Source of the DNA: JAZDEY01 sp043808325 [NCBI: Candidatus Eiseniibacteriota bacterium]
GTDB taxonomy: Bacteria > Arandabacterota > Arandabacteria > Arandabacterales
Direction of reading: 5' to 3'
Assembly: GCA_043808325.1 (NCBI GenBank)
Contig: JAZDEY010000059.1
Coordinates: 61,753 to 125,752 of the forward strand
Length of the DNA: 64,000 nucleotides
Of the stretch, positions 50,843-59,517 are shown in pieces; position 1 is the first letter of the stretch; every line of letters begins with the position of its first letter. The notes beneath the pieces were generated by a model, which did not search any database, had not been told where the DNA came from, and saw only the letters and a list, made by a program, of their open reading frames with translations. A program made the position numbers and the translations under genes.

Positions 50843-52147
50843 CTAGTGCCCGCCCCCGGCAGACCCGCTCTTGCTGAGCCCGGGTATCCCCATCCCTCTC
50901 CTTCGCTCCACGAACTCTCTCGATTGGTCCAGGGCCCTGCTTGTCAAGAACACAACAACCTCGTCCCCTTCCCTGAGGCCCTGCGTCACCTCGTACTGGT
51001 CATAATCGGATAGGCCCACGGTCACCCTCTCAAACCTGTAACCCTCAGACGTTTTCACACATACCACTTTGGCGCCGCCGTTCCCGCTCACGCTGCCATT
51101 ACCGGGCCTGGATGCGGGTGCCGTACCCGGCTCGACCGGACGCGACCCTTTCTCGCCGGGCTCTCTCGTGGCGAGCTGCTTCGCCTCCGGAGGCTTTATG
51201 CCCAGAATGGCGGCAAGCGCGGGGATCTCACCCACGGATCTGACCGCTCGCCTGGGCACGGTGAGGGCTTCGTCCTTACCGGCCACCAGAATATCGACCG
51301 TCATATTCATGCCGGCCTTGAGCAGGCCCTCGCTGTTATCAAGCGCGGTCACCACCTCAAAGGTGGTCACGCTCTGGACGATCTGCGACTGCGGGCTTAT
51401 CCTCTCAACGATGCCGGTGAACTTGCTGTCCGGGAATGCATCGGGCACCGCCTCGACCCGCTGGCCCTTCTTGACCCGCCCGATGTCACTCTCGTCGACC
51501 TCCGCTTTGACGTAGACTCTGTCGAGGTTGGCGAGCACCGCAATGGCCGTCCCGCCGGTATAGCTTGATACTCCGGATGAAATTACCTGACCGATCTCCA
51601 CGCGTTTCTCAAGTACGATCCCGTCGATCGGAGAGCGCAGCACCGTATCCGCAAGTTTGTCCTCCCAGTTGGCCACGGCGAGCTTCTCACTGACCTCTTG
51701 AGATTTGGCCTTCTCGAGTTCCAGCCTGGCATTCTCGAGGTCCTGTTCGGACACCAATCCCGATTTCCAAAGCTCCTCGGTCCTCCGAACGTCCTGCTCC
51801 CTGACGCGCACCGTCTGGGACGCTACTGCAAGCGCGGCCTTTTCCTGGTCCAGCTGGTTCTGGATCTCGACGGGGTCGAGCTCCGCTATGATCTGGCCCA
51901 CCCTGACCGGATCGCCCATCTCTATCGGCAGGCGCTCCACGATTCCACTGGCCTTGGACTTGACCTCCACCTGCACGATCGGCTCGACCAGGCCCGTGGC
52001 CGAGACCTTGATCCACATAGGCTGCTTCTCAACGAGCGCAAGCTCGTAGCCCGGGCTATTCCCGCCATTGCTCTTCTTCATGAACTTGAGACCGACCACC
52101 GCCCCTGCCGCCACCACAATCACGATAACCACCAGCAATCGCTTCAT
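50843..52147 (-). CDS. MacA/HlyD-type periplasmic adaptor
   Basis: 434 residues. A signal-anchor (RLLVVIVIVVAAGAVVGL) leads to a biotinyl-lipoyl-like half (VEVKSKASGIVERLPIEMGDPVRVGQIIAELDP near 60-95, in part), a helical hairpin (about 95-165), the second lipoyl half (TVLRSPIDGIVLEKRVEIGQ near 185), and beta-barrel domains (VYVKAEVDESDIGRVKKGQ). A Pro/Gly-rich insert lies near 345-370. It links the inner-membrane MacB-like pump to an outer-membrane channel that is not in the window. Confidence 0.9.
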   Translation of the reverse strand: MKRLLVVIVIVVAAGAVVGLKFMKKSNGGNSPGYELALVEKQPMWIKVSATGLVEPIVQVEVKSKASGIVERLPIEMGDPVRVGQIIAELDPVEIQNQLDQEKAALAVASQTVRVREQDVRRTEELWKSGLVSEQDLENARLELEKAKSQEVSEKLAVANWEDKLADTVLRSPIDGIVLEKRVEIGQVISSGVSSYTGGTAIAVLANLDRVYVKAEVDESDIGRVKKGQRVEAVPDAFPDSKFTGIVERISPQSQIVQSVTTFEVVTALDNSEGLLKAGMNMTVDILVAGKDEALTVPRRAVRSVGEIPALAAILGIKPPEAKQLATREPGEKGSRPVEPGTAPASRPGNGSVSGNGGAKVVCVKTSEGYRFERVTVGLSDYDQYEVTQGLREGDEVVVFLTSRALDQSREFVERRRGMGIPGLSKSGSAGGGH

Positions 52148-52151
52148 CGAT

Positions 52152-53267
52152 TCACCACCTCAGTATGGCCCCTACCGAGCCCTGGCTCTCGATGCCTGAG
52201 CCGGGCTTTACATATTTCACTTCTGCATCGCGCTCAACGGCCAGCACTGCAAGATGCTCGGATATGTCCTCGACCCTGGTCAGTTGCTTCTTGCAGAGAT
52301 CGCAATCTTTTGCGGCCAGCACGTCTATATCCCCACAGTCGCCGCAGAGGCACCCCTCGAGGCGCGAATTATCGACCAGCACAAGAGTGTGGACACGTCC
52401 CTCCTTGAGAGCCTTGACCGTGTTGTCGAGTCCCGTGACCGCGAGATGACCCTGACCCGGGCTGGCAAGCAAGGCCCTGGCAATATCCTGGGATCGCTTC
52501 TCCTCCATCTCAGATTCGATCTTCCGCGTCGCCTTAAGAATTTCGTCGCCACTCGAGGTCACATCCATGGTTATGTAACCGGCCACGATCCTCTGAAGGT
52601 AGGAGTGCAGGATCTGATAGAACCGCATCCTCACCTCCTGGGATCCCCCAATCACCAGATGCCCGAAGCCTTCCGCCTTGTGAAATTCGAAGATCGTATC
52701 AGCCACGTGCTTGAGATGTCTGTTGACGTGATCCTCTATGTGCCGCTGGTACCGTGCCTGGGACCAGCCGCCCTGCTTGTGCCAGCCCGGCACGACGTCG
52801 AAGATGTCGGTCCTCTCGATTATCTCCCCCAGATAAACCGTAAAGAGCCTTGCCTTCTCGGTGTCAGTCACAGCCACGCAGAACCTGCGGCTTTCATCGA
52901 CGATCTTAAGCATCGGCAGCACAAAAGGCGAATGGTTTATCTCGCACCTGTCGGGCATGGTTACCGGCAGCCGGTAGACCTGCCACAGACCGGCCTTCTT
53001 GGATGAGAATATGGCGAGGCCTTTGGCGGTTCCCTTGAAATCCATCTTGAGGTAATTGATGATCTTCTGGATATCCTCTTCCGCGTCCTTCTTGGCTTCG
53101 CCTGCAAGCCCGGCCCCGGCTATCGCGTGCTTGGTTATGTCCTTGGCCTCCAGCTCATAGGCCTTCTTCTTAGTCCGATAGATTCCAATGCCCATGTAGA
53201 AGCTGACGATCCAATTGGATCCGGCGTCCAAATGAAGCAGATCGATCACTTGTTTGCGGCTTATCAT
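52152..53267 (-). CDS. Bacterial archaeo-eukaryotic release factor (baeRF)-like protein
   Basis: 371 residues. The middle part resembles the eRF1/Vms1-type superfamily found in bacteria: FTVYLGEIIERTDIFDVVPG near residue 142, the signature GGWSQARYQRHIEDHVNRHL near 167 (a glutamine in the place of the GGQ-like catalytic loop), FEFHKAEGFGHLVIGG near 193 and a third domain with ALKEGRVHTLVLVDNS near 285. A zinc-ribbon-like insertion CLCGDCGDIDV...CDLCKK follows near 305-325. Known relatives (eRF1, Pelota, Vms1) release peptides or rescue stalled ribosomes; the bacterial families are largely untested. ATG at 53267, five bases before the MacA-like gene. Confidence 0.75.
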   Translation of the reverse strand: MISRKQVIDLLHLDAGSNWIVSFYMGIGIYRTKKKAYELEAKDITKHAIAGAGLAGEAKKDAEEDIQKIINYLKMDFKGTAKGLAIFSSKKAGLWQVYRLPVTMPDRCEINHSPFVLPMLKIVDESRRFCVAVTDTEKARLFTVYLGEIIERTDIFDVVPGWHKQGGWSQARYQRHIEDHVNRHLKHVADTIFEFHKAEGFGHLVIGGSQEVRMRFYQILHSYLQRIVAGYITMDVTSSGDEILKATRKIESEMEEKRSQDIARALLASPGQGHLAVTGLDNTVKALKEGRVHTLVLVDNSRLEGCLCGDCGDIDVLAAKDCDLCKKQLTRVEDISEHLAVLAVERDAEVKYVKPGSGIESQGSVGAILRW

Positions 53268-53309
53268 TCCCTGCGTCTCCCTTCTATGGCGCGCGCCTAC
53301 GGCGCCTGT

Positions 53310-53978
53310 TCACGGAGCAAGTCGATCGTCATCTTGCCAGCCGTATTCACCGATCAGAGGCACGAACACGCATCCCTCCAATCGCTCCGATTTGTGGGCT
53401 CTGCCCTGCCTGGTCACCCTGGTAAGCGTCTGCTGGAAGCTGTTGCCGACCGGGATCACCAGCCTGCCACCTTCACTGAGCTGTTGAAGCAGTGTTTCCG
53501 GGACCTCAGGAGCACCCGCCGTTACGAGGATGCCGTCATACGGCGCCCCGGACGGATAGCCCCCGGACCCATCACCCACCGCAAACTCCACATTGATATA
53601 GCCGAGTTCACGCAAGGCCTGCTCGGCGGCCCCGGAGAGCTCGGGCTTACGTTCTATCGTGACCACTCGGTCGACGATCTCCGCAAGTATTGCCGTCTGG
53701 TATCCCGAGCCGGTGCCTACCTCTAGAACCTTCTCACCGCCCCTTAGTTCCAGGGCCTCAGTCATTACGGCCACCATGTAAGGTTGCGAGATTGTCTGGC
53801 CCAAACCGATGGGCAGGGGCCGGTCCTGGTACGCCGAATCGGCATGATCCGTCGGCACGAAAACGTGCCTCGGCACCTTGCTCATGGCCTGAAGCACCAG
53901 CGGGTCCTTTATGCCGCGAGCCTTGATCTGATATTCGACCATCTCAAGGCGCTTGCCCTCAAGGTTAAGCCCGCTCAC
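53310..53978 (-). CDS. pcm: Protein-L-isoaspartate O-methyltransferase
   Basis: Repairs isoaspartyl residues in aged proteins with SAM. 222 residues: MVEYQIKARGIKDPLVL, VPRHVFVPTDHADSAYQDRPLPIG, the TISQPYMVAVMTEAL motif near residue 59, the SAM loop VLEVGTGSGYQTAIL near 80, and APYDGILVTAGAPEVP near 130. GTG at 53978 overlaps the galT stop (GTGA). Confidence 0.95.
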   Translation of the reverse strand: MSGLNLEGKRLEMVEYQIKARGIKDPLVLQAMSKVPRHVFVPTDHADSAYQDRPLPIGLGQTISQPYMVAVMTEALELRGGEKVLEVGTGSGYQTAILAEIVDRVVTIERKPELSGAAEQALRELGYINVEFAVGDGSGGYPSGAPYDGILVTAGAPEVPETLLQQLSEGGRLVIPVGNSFQQTLTRVTRQGRAHKSERLEGCVFVPLIGEYGWQDDDRLAP

Positions 53979-55012
53979 GAGACGGCGCCCTCCCTGGATA
54001 CCCCTCTCAATTGCGCCGCTGCGGCCTCGGGAGCGACGACGTTCACATTCATGCCCGAGCCGATCTCAAAGCCGGCGCGTGTGGCGAGCCTGGGCTGAAT
54101 CTCCAGATACCAGTGGAAGTGAGGTTCGCCCGCAGACTGGTGCGGCGAAGACCGGATCACGTAGTTATAGTCCGGATTGGAGAGCAAGAGATAGAGCCTC
54201 CGGAGCGTATCTCTCAAGATCCTTGCCAGGAGGTCGGCTTCCTCCTCGGTAAGCACACCGAAGGACGAGGCGTGCCGACGCGGCACAATCCAGATCTCGT
54301 AAGGGACTGCCGCCGCAAATGGGCAAAAGGCAACGAACCCGGCATTAGACGCAACCACTCTCGTGCCCTCGCTCAATTCAGCGTCGAGCACGTCGCAGAG
54401 CACGCAGGTCCCGTTGTCGTCGAAATATCTCTGGGCTTCGTCCAGCCGGCATCTTATGTCCTGCGGCACTATCGGAGTGCCGACTATCTGGGAATGAGGA
54501 TGAAGGAGCGACGTACCCGCGACCTCGCCCTGGTTTCGGAATATGATTATCAGCTGATTCCAATCGAACCGATCCAGCTCCAGGAACCGAGCGCGGTAAG
54601 TGCACACCACGCGGACCACCTGTTCAAGGCTCATGGTCGCGATCGTCCTGGAATGATCGGGGCTCTCGATCACAACCTCATGCTGACCGCAGCCGTCCAT
54701 CTCGAGATAACGACCGACGTGCCTACGTTTTCTCGCCTCCGAGTCGTGCTGGGGCACAACCAGGGCCGGAAACTTGTTGGGAACAACACGCACGCTCCAG
54801 CCTTTGCCGTCCTTGGAAGCCGGATCAGGAACCAGGTAGACCGGCTGCGGGGTCATGTGTTCGTTACCGACGCAGAACGGGCAGGTCGGAACGTGGGCGG
54901 GGGCTTCCCTCGGCTCGCCGGCCTGCTTGATGAAATCATCGGGCCGCTTTGCCCTCTCGGTGGCGATGATGGTCCACCTTCGCGTTGCCAGGTCCTGTCT
55001 CAGTAAAGGCAC
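53975..55012 (-). CDS. galT: Galactose-1-phosphate uridylyltransferase
   Basis: Swaps UMP between UDP-glucose and galactose 1-phosphate (Leloir pathway). 345 residues: CPFCVGNEHMTP near residue 44 (zinc Cys pair), VRVVPNKFPAL, the catalytic HPHSQIVGTP near 168 (uridylylated His), FCPFAAAVPYEIWIVPRRH near 228 and PHFHWYLEIQPR near 298. Some family members act on ADP or other nucleotides; the motifs do not settle this. GTG start at 55012. Confidence 0.93.
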   Translation of the reverse strand: MPLLRQDLATRRWTIIATERAKRPDDFIKQAGEPREAPAHVPTCPFCVGNEHMTPQPVYLVPDPASKDGKGWSVRVVPNKFPALVVPQHDSEARKRRHVGRYLEMDGCGQHEVVIESPDHSRTIATMSLEQVVRVVCTYRARFLELDRFDWNQLIIIFRNQGEVAGTSLLHPHSQIVGTPIVPQDIRCRLDEAQRYFDDNGTCVLCDVLDAELSEGTRVVASNAGFVAFCPFAAAVPYEIWIVPRRHASSFGVLTEEEADLLARILRDTLRRLYLLLSNPDYNYVIRSSPHQSAGEPHFHWYLEIQPRLATRAGFEIGSGMNVNVVAPEAAAAQLRGVSREGAVS

Positions 55013-55049
55013 ACAACCCTCCTCGGGCCGCGGTTCTCACACGATCATG

Positions 55050-56468
55050 TCAGGTGACTACTACCTCAATCTTGAGGAGATTGGTCTTGCCACTGGCATA
55101 CGGCGGCACGCCCGCAGTAATTGCCACGGTGTCGCCCCTGCGTATAATCCGCCTCTTGCGGGCAGCGGCGATCGCCATCCCTATCATGGTGTCGGTGTCC
55201 CGCGCTTCACCGATCTCTTCACAGATGGTTCCATAGGAGAGCCCCAGCCTCAGCCTCGTCTTCGCGGAAGGCGTTACTGCAAAGATGGGAACGGTGGGGC
55301 GGAATTTCGCAACCCTGAGCGCCGTGCTGCCGCTCACGGTGAAGGTTATGATGGCTGCAGCATTGAGACTCCGGGCCGCGTTGACCGCAAGGTAGGCGAT
55401 CGTCTCATCGATCTCGGGCTCGGGCATGTGCATCGGTTTGCGTGTGAGCCAGGCCTCATCATGTGCCCGCTCGGCGGCCTCTATCACCGAGGCCATCATC
55501 CGCACGGTCTCCACAGGGTACTTGCCCACAGCGGTCTCACCACTCAGCATCAGCGCGTCCGATCCGTCAAGCACGGCATTGGCGACGTCGCTGGCCTCCG
55601 CCCTCGTGGGCTGCGGATTGGAGATCATCGACTCGAGCATCTGGGTAGCGGTCACGACCGGCTTCGCCCGAAGATTGCTTTGTTCGATCAGGAACTTCTG
55701 GAGAACCGGGACATCGCTGATCGATATCTCGCTCGCAAGATCGCCCCTGGCGACCAGGATCGCATCTGAGACATCGATGATCCGCTGGATTTCGCGGACG
55801 GCCTCCTTGGTCTCTATCTTTGCTATGAGGCCGATGTCGGCCCCATGAAGTCTCCGCCTGAGGTCTCCGATGTCCGAAGCGGATCGCACGAACGACAGGG
55901 CGATGAAGTCGACGCCCTGGGCGATGCCGAACTTGAGATCATCCAGGTCCTTTGCGGTAAGCGTGGGAAGCGTGGATCTGGCATGCGGAAAACTGACTCC
56001 CTGCTGGGAGCGGATTCTGCCGCCCCTTATCACCCGGCACGCGATCTTTCCCCTTCGGACCGTCCGGACCCTGAGCGCAATCCCTGAGTCTCCTATGATC
56101 ACGGTATGACCGGGTCTTGCGCCGCTGAAGGCGGGCCAGATCGGGATCAGGCCCGGCGCGGCTGGCCCGGTCCCCAGGGTGACTCTCTGGCCGGGCTCAA
56201 GGTCAAGATGGTCCTCTTGGAGTCGCCCCAGCCTGAAACGCGGGCCTTGAAGATCCTGGATGATGGGAACGGCTTTGCCGATGCGCCTGGATGCCCTGCG
56301 GACGTTTGCAAGCAGACGGGCATGGCCGCCATGATCGCCGTGAGAGAAGTTGAGGCGAACGGCATCCACGCCGGCATCAAGCATCGCTGCGATGGTGCCG
56401 GGTGATGCCGAGGCAGGTCCGAGCGTCGCGACTATCTTGGTTCGTCTTAAAGAAGGGCCTTTTGCCAA
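55050..56468 (-). CDS. pyk: Pyruvate kinase
   Basis: Converts PEP and ADP to pyruvate and ATP. 472 residues: RTKIVATLGPASASPG at the start, VRLNFSHGDHGGH near 36, IQDLQGPRFRLG near 68, FIALSFVRSASDIGDLRRR near 190, LIAKIETKEAVREI near 213, DAILVARGDLASEI near 235, ATQMLESMISNPQPTRAEASDVANAV near 272 and the allosteric C domain after 340. The TTG at 56468 has GGGGAG eight bases upstream. The glutamine QDLQGPRFRLG form differs slightly from the common DLKGPEIR. Confidence 0.94.
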   Translation of the reverse strand: MAKGPSLRRTKIVATLGPASASPGTIAAMLDAGVDAVRLNFSHGDHGGHARLLANVRRASRRIGKAVPIIQDLQGPRFRLGRLQEDHLDLEPGQRVTLGTGPAAPGLIPIWPAFSGARPGHTVIIGDSGIALRVRTVRRGKIACRVIRGGRIRSQQGVSFPHARSTLPTLTAKDLDDLKFGIAQGVDFIALSFVRSASDIGDLRRRLHGADIGLIAKIETKEAVREIQRIIDVSDAILVARGDLASEISISDVPVLQKFLIEQSNLRAKPVVTATQMLESMISNPQPTRAEASDVANAVLDGSDALMLSGETAVGKYPVETVRMMASVIEAAERAHDEAWLTRKPMHMPEPEIDETIAYLAVNAARSLNAAAIITFTVSGSTALRVAKFRPTVPIFAVTPSAKTRLRLGLSYGTICEEIGEARDTDTMIGMAIAAARKRRIIRRGDTVAITAGVPPYASGKTNLLKIEVVVT

Positions 56469-56564
56469 ATCGGATAGCTCCCCTCAACCCTGTTTCACCT
56501 AAGGAGCTACCATATCGGTCTAGCCGTGTCAAGGCACGCTGTCCGAGGCCGAGTCGGGCCCAAG

Positions 56565-57980
56565 TTACCTCAAGAGAACCATCTTGCCTCGGGCAATCTC
56601 AGTGCCCGAGCGGATCTCGTAGAAGTAGATACCGGACGACATGCCCGTGAGGCCCGATACTTGGCCCAGCGGTAGAGAATGTGATCCTTGCCCCAAGAGC
56701 CCGGCGTCCTGCTCGGCCACGCGCCTGCCGGATGCATCGTAGACGCTTACCACGATGCGCGAGGCCTTTGTCAGATTGAACACCAGGCTGGGGAAACCTC
56801 TCGAAGGCACCTGGGACACCACGACCCTAAGACCGCTCTCATGGTAGGACTTCGATGCCGGAGCCCCGGCGCTCGCGAACATCCTATCCATGCACATGAA
56901 GCCCAGGTAGCTGGTGACCCATGACTGGTCATAGTTGTCGGGATCGGAATCCAGGACCGGGATGCCGCCGTCGTTGTCGCCATCATTGGCAACCAAGGTA
57001 TCCGCAAGATGCTTAAAGTAGCCAGCATAGGTCGGACTATCGAGGACGTCGGCGGCGGTCGACTGGCCAAGCGCCGCCCAGGCACGCCAGGCATTCTGAT
57101 AGTTGCCGGCGGTGGGATCCACTTCGGTATCCAGATACGACGCGTAGGACCCGGCCCAGGTCTCAAGTCCCGTAGGGTCGTCGGCAAAGACCGAGTGAAC
57201 AATACCCCACATTACGACGCCGCCGTCCATCGCCCATTCCTTCCAGTGGAACTTGTTGGGATTGAACTCCGCCCAGTCCTTTACGGAATCCGCAATGGCG
57301 AGCGCCTTCGAAGTATAGGTAGGATTGGACACGTACTGGCCGTATTCGTAGAGATTGCCGACCGCCCAGGCCATGATCATGCCGTTAAGCCTCTTGGCCG
57401 CGCCTGCCGAGACATTGATGATCATTGGATTATGGCAGAGATAGGAAGCGCAGGAGTCCCCGTAAGTGGCATAGGTCGGGTCGCCATAGACATCGCTGTA
57501 TTCCATCACGGCCCGCAGGGCCCAAGCGCAGTTGTAGCGTCGATAGTAGCCTGCTAAAGGGTCATCGTTACCCTCTTCATTATAGGCCTTGTGGCTCATC
57601 ACATACTGCCACGCCGCATTGACGTAGCTGCCATAGAGGTCGCTCCCTGAGAGCCTGTAGAAATGCGACCACATCCAGATCGATTCGCTGGTGTTGTCGG
57701 TCTGAATAACGTTGAGCATATGCTCGGCCTCGCGCATGCCGCCATAGTCGGGGGAAAGCGGGTCGGAGACCTGCAACGTGGATATGAACTGGCAGCACAT
57801 CCCGAACCTCTGGTAGGGATCGTAGGCTAGCGCCGTTGCGGTAGGATGTGCCTGAGGTGGGAGCCATTCCTCACTTCCCTGGGAAGCCTGGCTGGCCATA
57901 TCAGGCGGAACATAAGGAGTCGCAGCGACGGAGAGCGGGACGAACAGACAGATCAAAGCAACCAATAGCCCTGCCTTCAT
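56565..57980 (-). CDS. Secreted alpha-helical-hairpin protein with FlgD/T9SS-type C-terminal domain
   Basis: 471 residues. A signal peptide (LLVALICLFVPLSVAA) precedes a repeated aromatic helical part, about 60-370, with WMWSHFYRLSGSDLYGSYVNAAWQYVMSH-type segments (shown by parts) and YYRRYNCAWALRAVMEYSDVYG, AWAVGNLYEYGQYV and WRAWAALGQSTAADVL. This layout recalls six-hairpin glycosidase-like folds, but I cannot name a family or catalytic residues. The end (SRIVVSVYDASGRRVAEQDAG, SSGIYFYEI, KMVLLR) is the FlgD-like sorting domain. The ATG has AGGAGG seven bases upstream and is preceded by four tandem repeats and a clear promoter. Confidence 0.7.
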   Translation of the reverse strand: MKAGLLVALICLFVPLSVAATPYVPPDMASQASQGSEEWLPPQAHPTATALAYDPYQRFGMCCQFISTLQVSDPLSPDYGGMREAEHMLNVIQTDNTSESIWMWSHFYRLSGSDLYGSYVNAAWQYVMSHKAYNEEGNDDPLAGYYRRYNCAWALRAVMEYSDVYGDPTYATYGDSCASYLCHNPMIINVSAGAAKRLNGMIMAWAVGNLYEYGQYVSNPTYTSKALAIADSVKDWAEFNPNKFHWKEWAMDGGVVMWGIVHSVFADDPTGLETWAGSYASYLDTEVDPTAGNYQNAWRAWAALGQSTAADVLDSPTYAGYFKHLADTLVANDGDNDGGIPVLDSDPDNYDQSWVTSYLGFMCMDRMFASAGAPASKSYHESGLRVVVSQVPSRGFPSLVFNLTKASRIVVSVYDASGRRVAEQDAGLLGQGSHSLPLGQVSGLTGMSSGIYFYEIRSGTEIARGKMVLLR

Positions 57981-57994
57981 ACGTACACCTCCTG

Positions 57995-58066
57995 TAAGTG
58001 TGGTTCACTCGTCTAAGTGTGCTTCACTTAATCTAAGCATGCTTCACCTCTTTAAGCATGCTTCAC
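57995..58066 (-). repeat. Four tandem repeats of GTGAAGCATGCTTA in the leader of the downstream gene
   Basis: On the minus strand the units (58066-58053, 58047-58034, 58027-58014, 58008-57995) read GTGAAGCATGCTTA twice, GTGAAGCACACTTA and GTGAACCACACTTA, at intervals of 19, 20 and 19 bases. The core AAGCATGCTT is palindromic. They lie between a probable promoter at 58082-58110 and the ribosome site of the secreted-protein gene, inside its expected 5' leader. Spacing near two helical turns suits DNA-bound repressor sites; short hairpins such as TAAGTG/CACTTA also suit an RNA role. Confidence 0.75.
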
Positions 58067-58081
58067 TCATTCGCGGTTATG

Positions 58082-58110
58082 ATTATACACCCCGCTCGAC
58101 CCGTATTCAA
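58082..58110 (-). promoter_or_regulatory. Sigma-70-type promoter of the secreted alpha-hairpin gene
   Basis: TTGAAT (58110-58105) and TATAAT (58087-58082) are separated by exactly 17 bases on the minus strand. The -10 box is perfect. The expected transcription start lies near 58075, immediately before the tandem repeats. The -35 box overlaps the stop of the upstream transporter gene. Confidence 0.7.
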
Positions 58111-58985
58111 CCCGTTTTACGAGCCCCGGTCTTCTCCGACATCGCGAGGTAGACGCCGTAAAGAATGAGGGCTCCCCCGACCAAGAGACTGACGCCGGGG
58201 ACCTCTTTGAAAATGGCCCAGGCGAGCAGAGCCGATCCGATCGGCTCGCCCAGGATTGAGATCGCCACCTTGGGAGCGGGCAGATAGCCCAGCGCCCAGT
58301 TGAGCGACGAATGGCCGAACACCTGGGGGCCGAGCGCAAGCAGGAAAAGCCAGAGATAATTCATTGGCGCAAAGCCGACGAGGTGCTTGCCCGAGATCGC
58401 GCCCCACGCAAGCAGCATCACTGCGGAGGCCGAATAGGCCACAAACACATAGGGTAGGAAACTGACATGTCGTCTGACGAAGCGCCCCGTGACGAAGTAA
58501 CCACCGAAGGCGGCTGCTCCTCCAAGAGCGTAGAGGTCTCCCGTGAGCATCTTCCCCCCCAGATGGATGTCTCCACGGCCGATTGCAAAGCCGCCGAGTA
58601 TGCAAAAGAGGATTGCTAGAAGCGTGCGTCTGCCAAGGCGCTCCTTGAGAACCAACCATGCGAACACGGCGGCAAAGACCGGGCTGGTGGTCACAAGGAC
58701 CACGGAACTCGCGACCGTAGTGAGCCTAAGGGATTCAATCCAGAGGAGAAAGTGAAATGACAGAAACAGCCCGGAGAGGACACCCAATGATAGGTGCCGA
58801 CGGGACATGCCCCGGAGGCCGGTGCCTCTCGCAGCCAAGGGCAGGAGCATGAGGGACGCCAGCGAAAGTCTCCAGGCAGCGATCACGGCGGTCGGCACGG
58901 TGCATAACCTTATCAGGATCGCCGCAAAGGACACCACCACGATCGCGAAGCCGACGACCACCAGAGCCTTGCTTTCACTTGTCAA
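58107..58985 (-). CDS. EamA-family (DMT) transporter
   Basis: 292 residues with ten hydrophobic segments in two EamA halves (about 10-140 and 150-285). The first half has VVVSFAAILIRLCTVPTAVIAAWRL near 17 and VFAWLVLKERLGRRTLLAILFCILGG near 110-135; the second has NWALGYLPAPKVAISILGEPIGSALLAWAIFKEVP near 230-265 (parts quoted). The Glu/Pro pattern in EPIGSALLA is typical of drug/metabolite exporters. Substrate unknown. TTG at 58985, within the end of the DUF4416 gene. Confidence 0.85.
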   Translation of the reverse strand: MTSESKALVVVGFAIVVVSFAAILIRLCTVPTAVIAAWRLSLASLMLLPLAARGTGLRGMSRRHLSLGVLSGLFLSFHFLLWIESLRLTTVASSVVLVTTSPVFAAVFAWLVLKERLGRRTLLAILFCILGGFAIGRGDIHLGGKMLTGDLYALGGAAAFGGYFVTGRFVRRHVSFLPYVFVAYSASAVMLLAWGAISGKHLVGFAPMNYLWLFLLALGPQVFGHSSLNWALGYLPAPKVAISILGEPIGSALLAWAIFKEVPGVSLLVGGALILYGVYLAMSEKTGARKTG

Positions 58986-59517
58986 GGTGGTGCCTCACCT
59001 GGTTGAGATATGCGCTTCGGGCTTCGTCAAAGAAGCCGAGAGCCTCCGGAGTCCGGTAATCGGGATAGGTCCATTCAAGGAACTTGAAGGCCTTGTGCTC
59101 ATAGACGAGCGTCACCTCAGCATAGTACCCCGAACCTATGTAGATGCGGTGAGAGAAGTTCTTCGCCGTCGAGAGCACCACCTGGGCGCCATCGACGTAG
59201 CCCGGATCGATATTGACCTGTCTGCGGCCGTCTTTGGAGAGCTCCCGTTCAAGCGCGACCGCAGCATGCTTGGCAAGTGAGAGGTAGGCTCGCTCCCTGA
59301 GCGCTCTGAAGGATATCCACTTGCGGACAAGGTGCTCCCCCATCTCCTCGGCATAGTAACCTGTGAAAGCGAAAGGCACTGTGGCGCTCTCGCAATCGAT
59401 CTCGCCGAAGCGCTGGGCCACGAGATCGCTTGCCGCCGCGACGGCCGCCTCGTGTCCGATCAGACCACAAAAGACCTTTATCACTTCGGGCTTGTCTCTC
59501 CGCGGTCGCTCGACCAT
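58975..59517 (-). CDS. DUF4416 family protein
   Basis: About 180 residues with the family pattern: VIKVFCGLIGHEAAV, FGEIDCESATVPFAFTGYYAEEMG near residue 40, RKWISFRALRERAYLSLAKHAA, VNIDPGYVDGAQVVLSTAKNFSHRIYIGSGYYAEVTLVYE near 100-140 (by parts) and LEWTYPDYRTPEALGFF. The role of the family is unknown. I give the ATG at 59517; an ATG at 59547 has AGGGG close upstream and would add ten residues. Both starts lie inside the end of the upstream radical SAM gene. Confidence 0.85.
   Translation of the reverse strand: MVERPRRDKPEVIKVFCGLIGHEAAVAAASDLVAQRFGEIDCESATVPFAFTGYYAEEMGEHLVRKWISFRALRERAYLSLAKHAAVALERELSKDGRRQVNIDPGYVDGAQVVLSTAKNFSHRIYIGSGYYAEVTLVYEHKAFKFLEWTYPDYRTPEALGFFDEARSAYLNQVRHHLDK

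Noticed and set aside
57995-58066. CRISPR array
   Set aside because: The units are 14 bases with 5-6-base spacers, far below CRISPR repeat and spacer sizes, and no cas genes are present.
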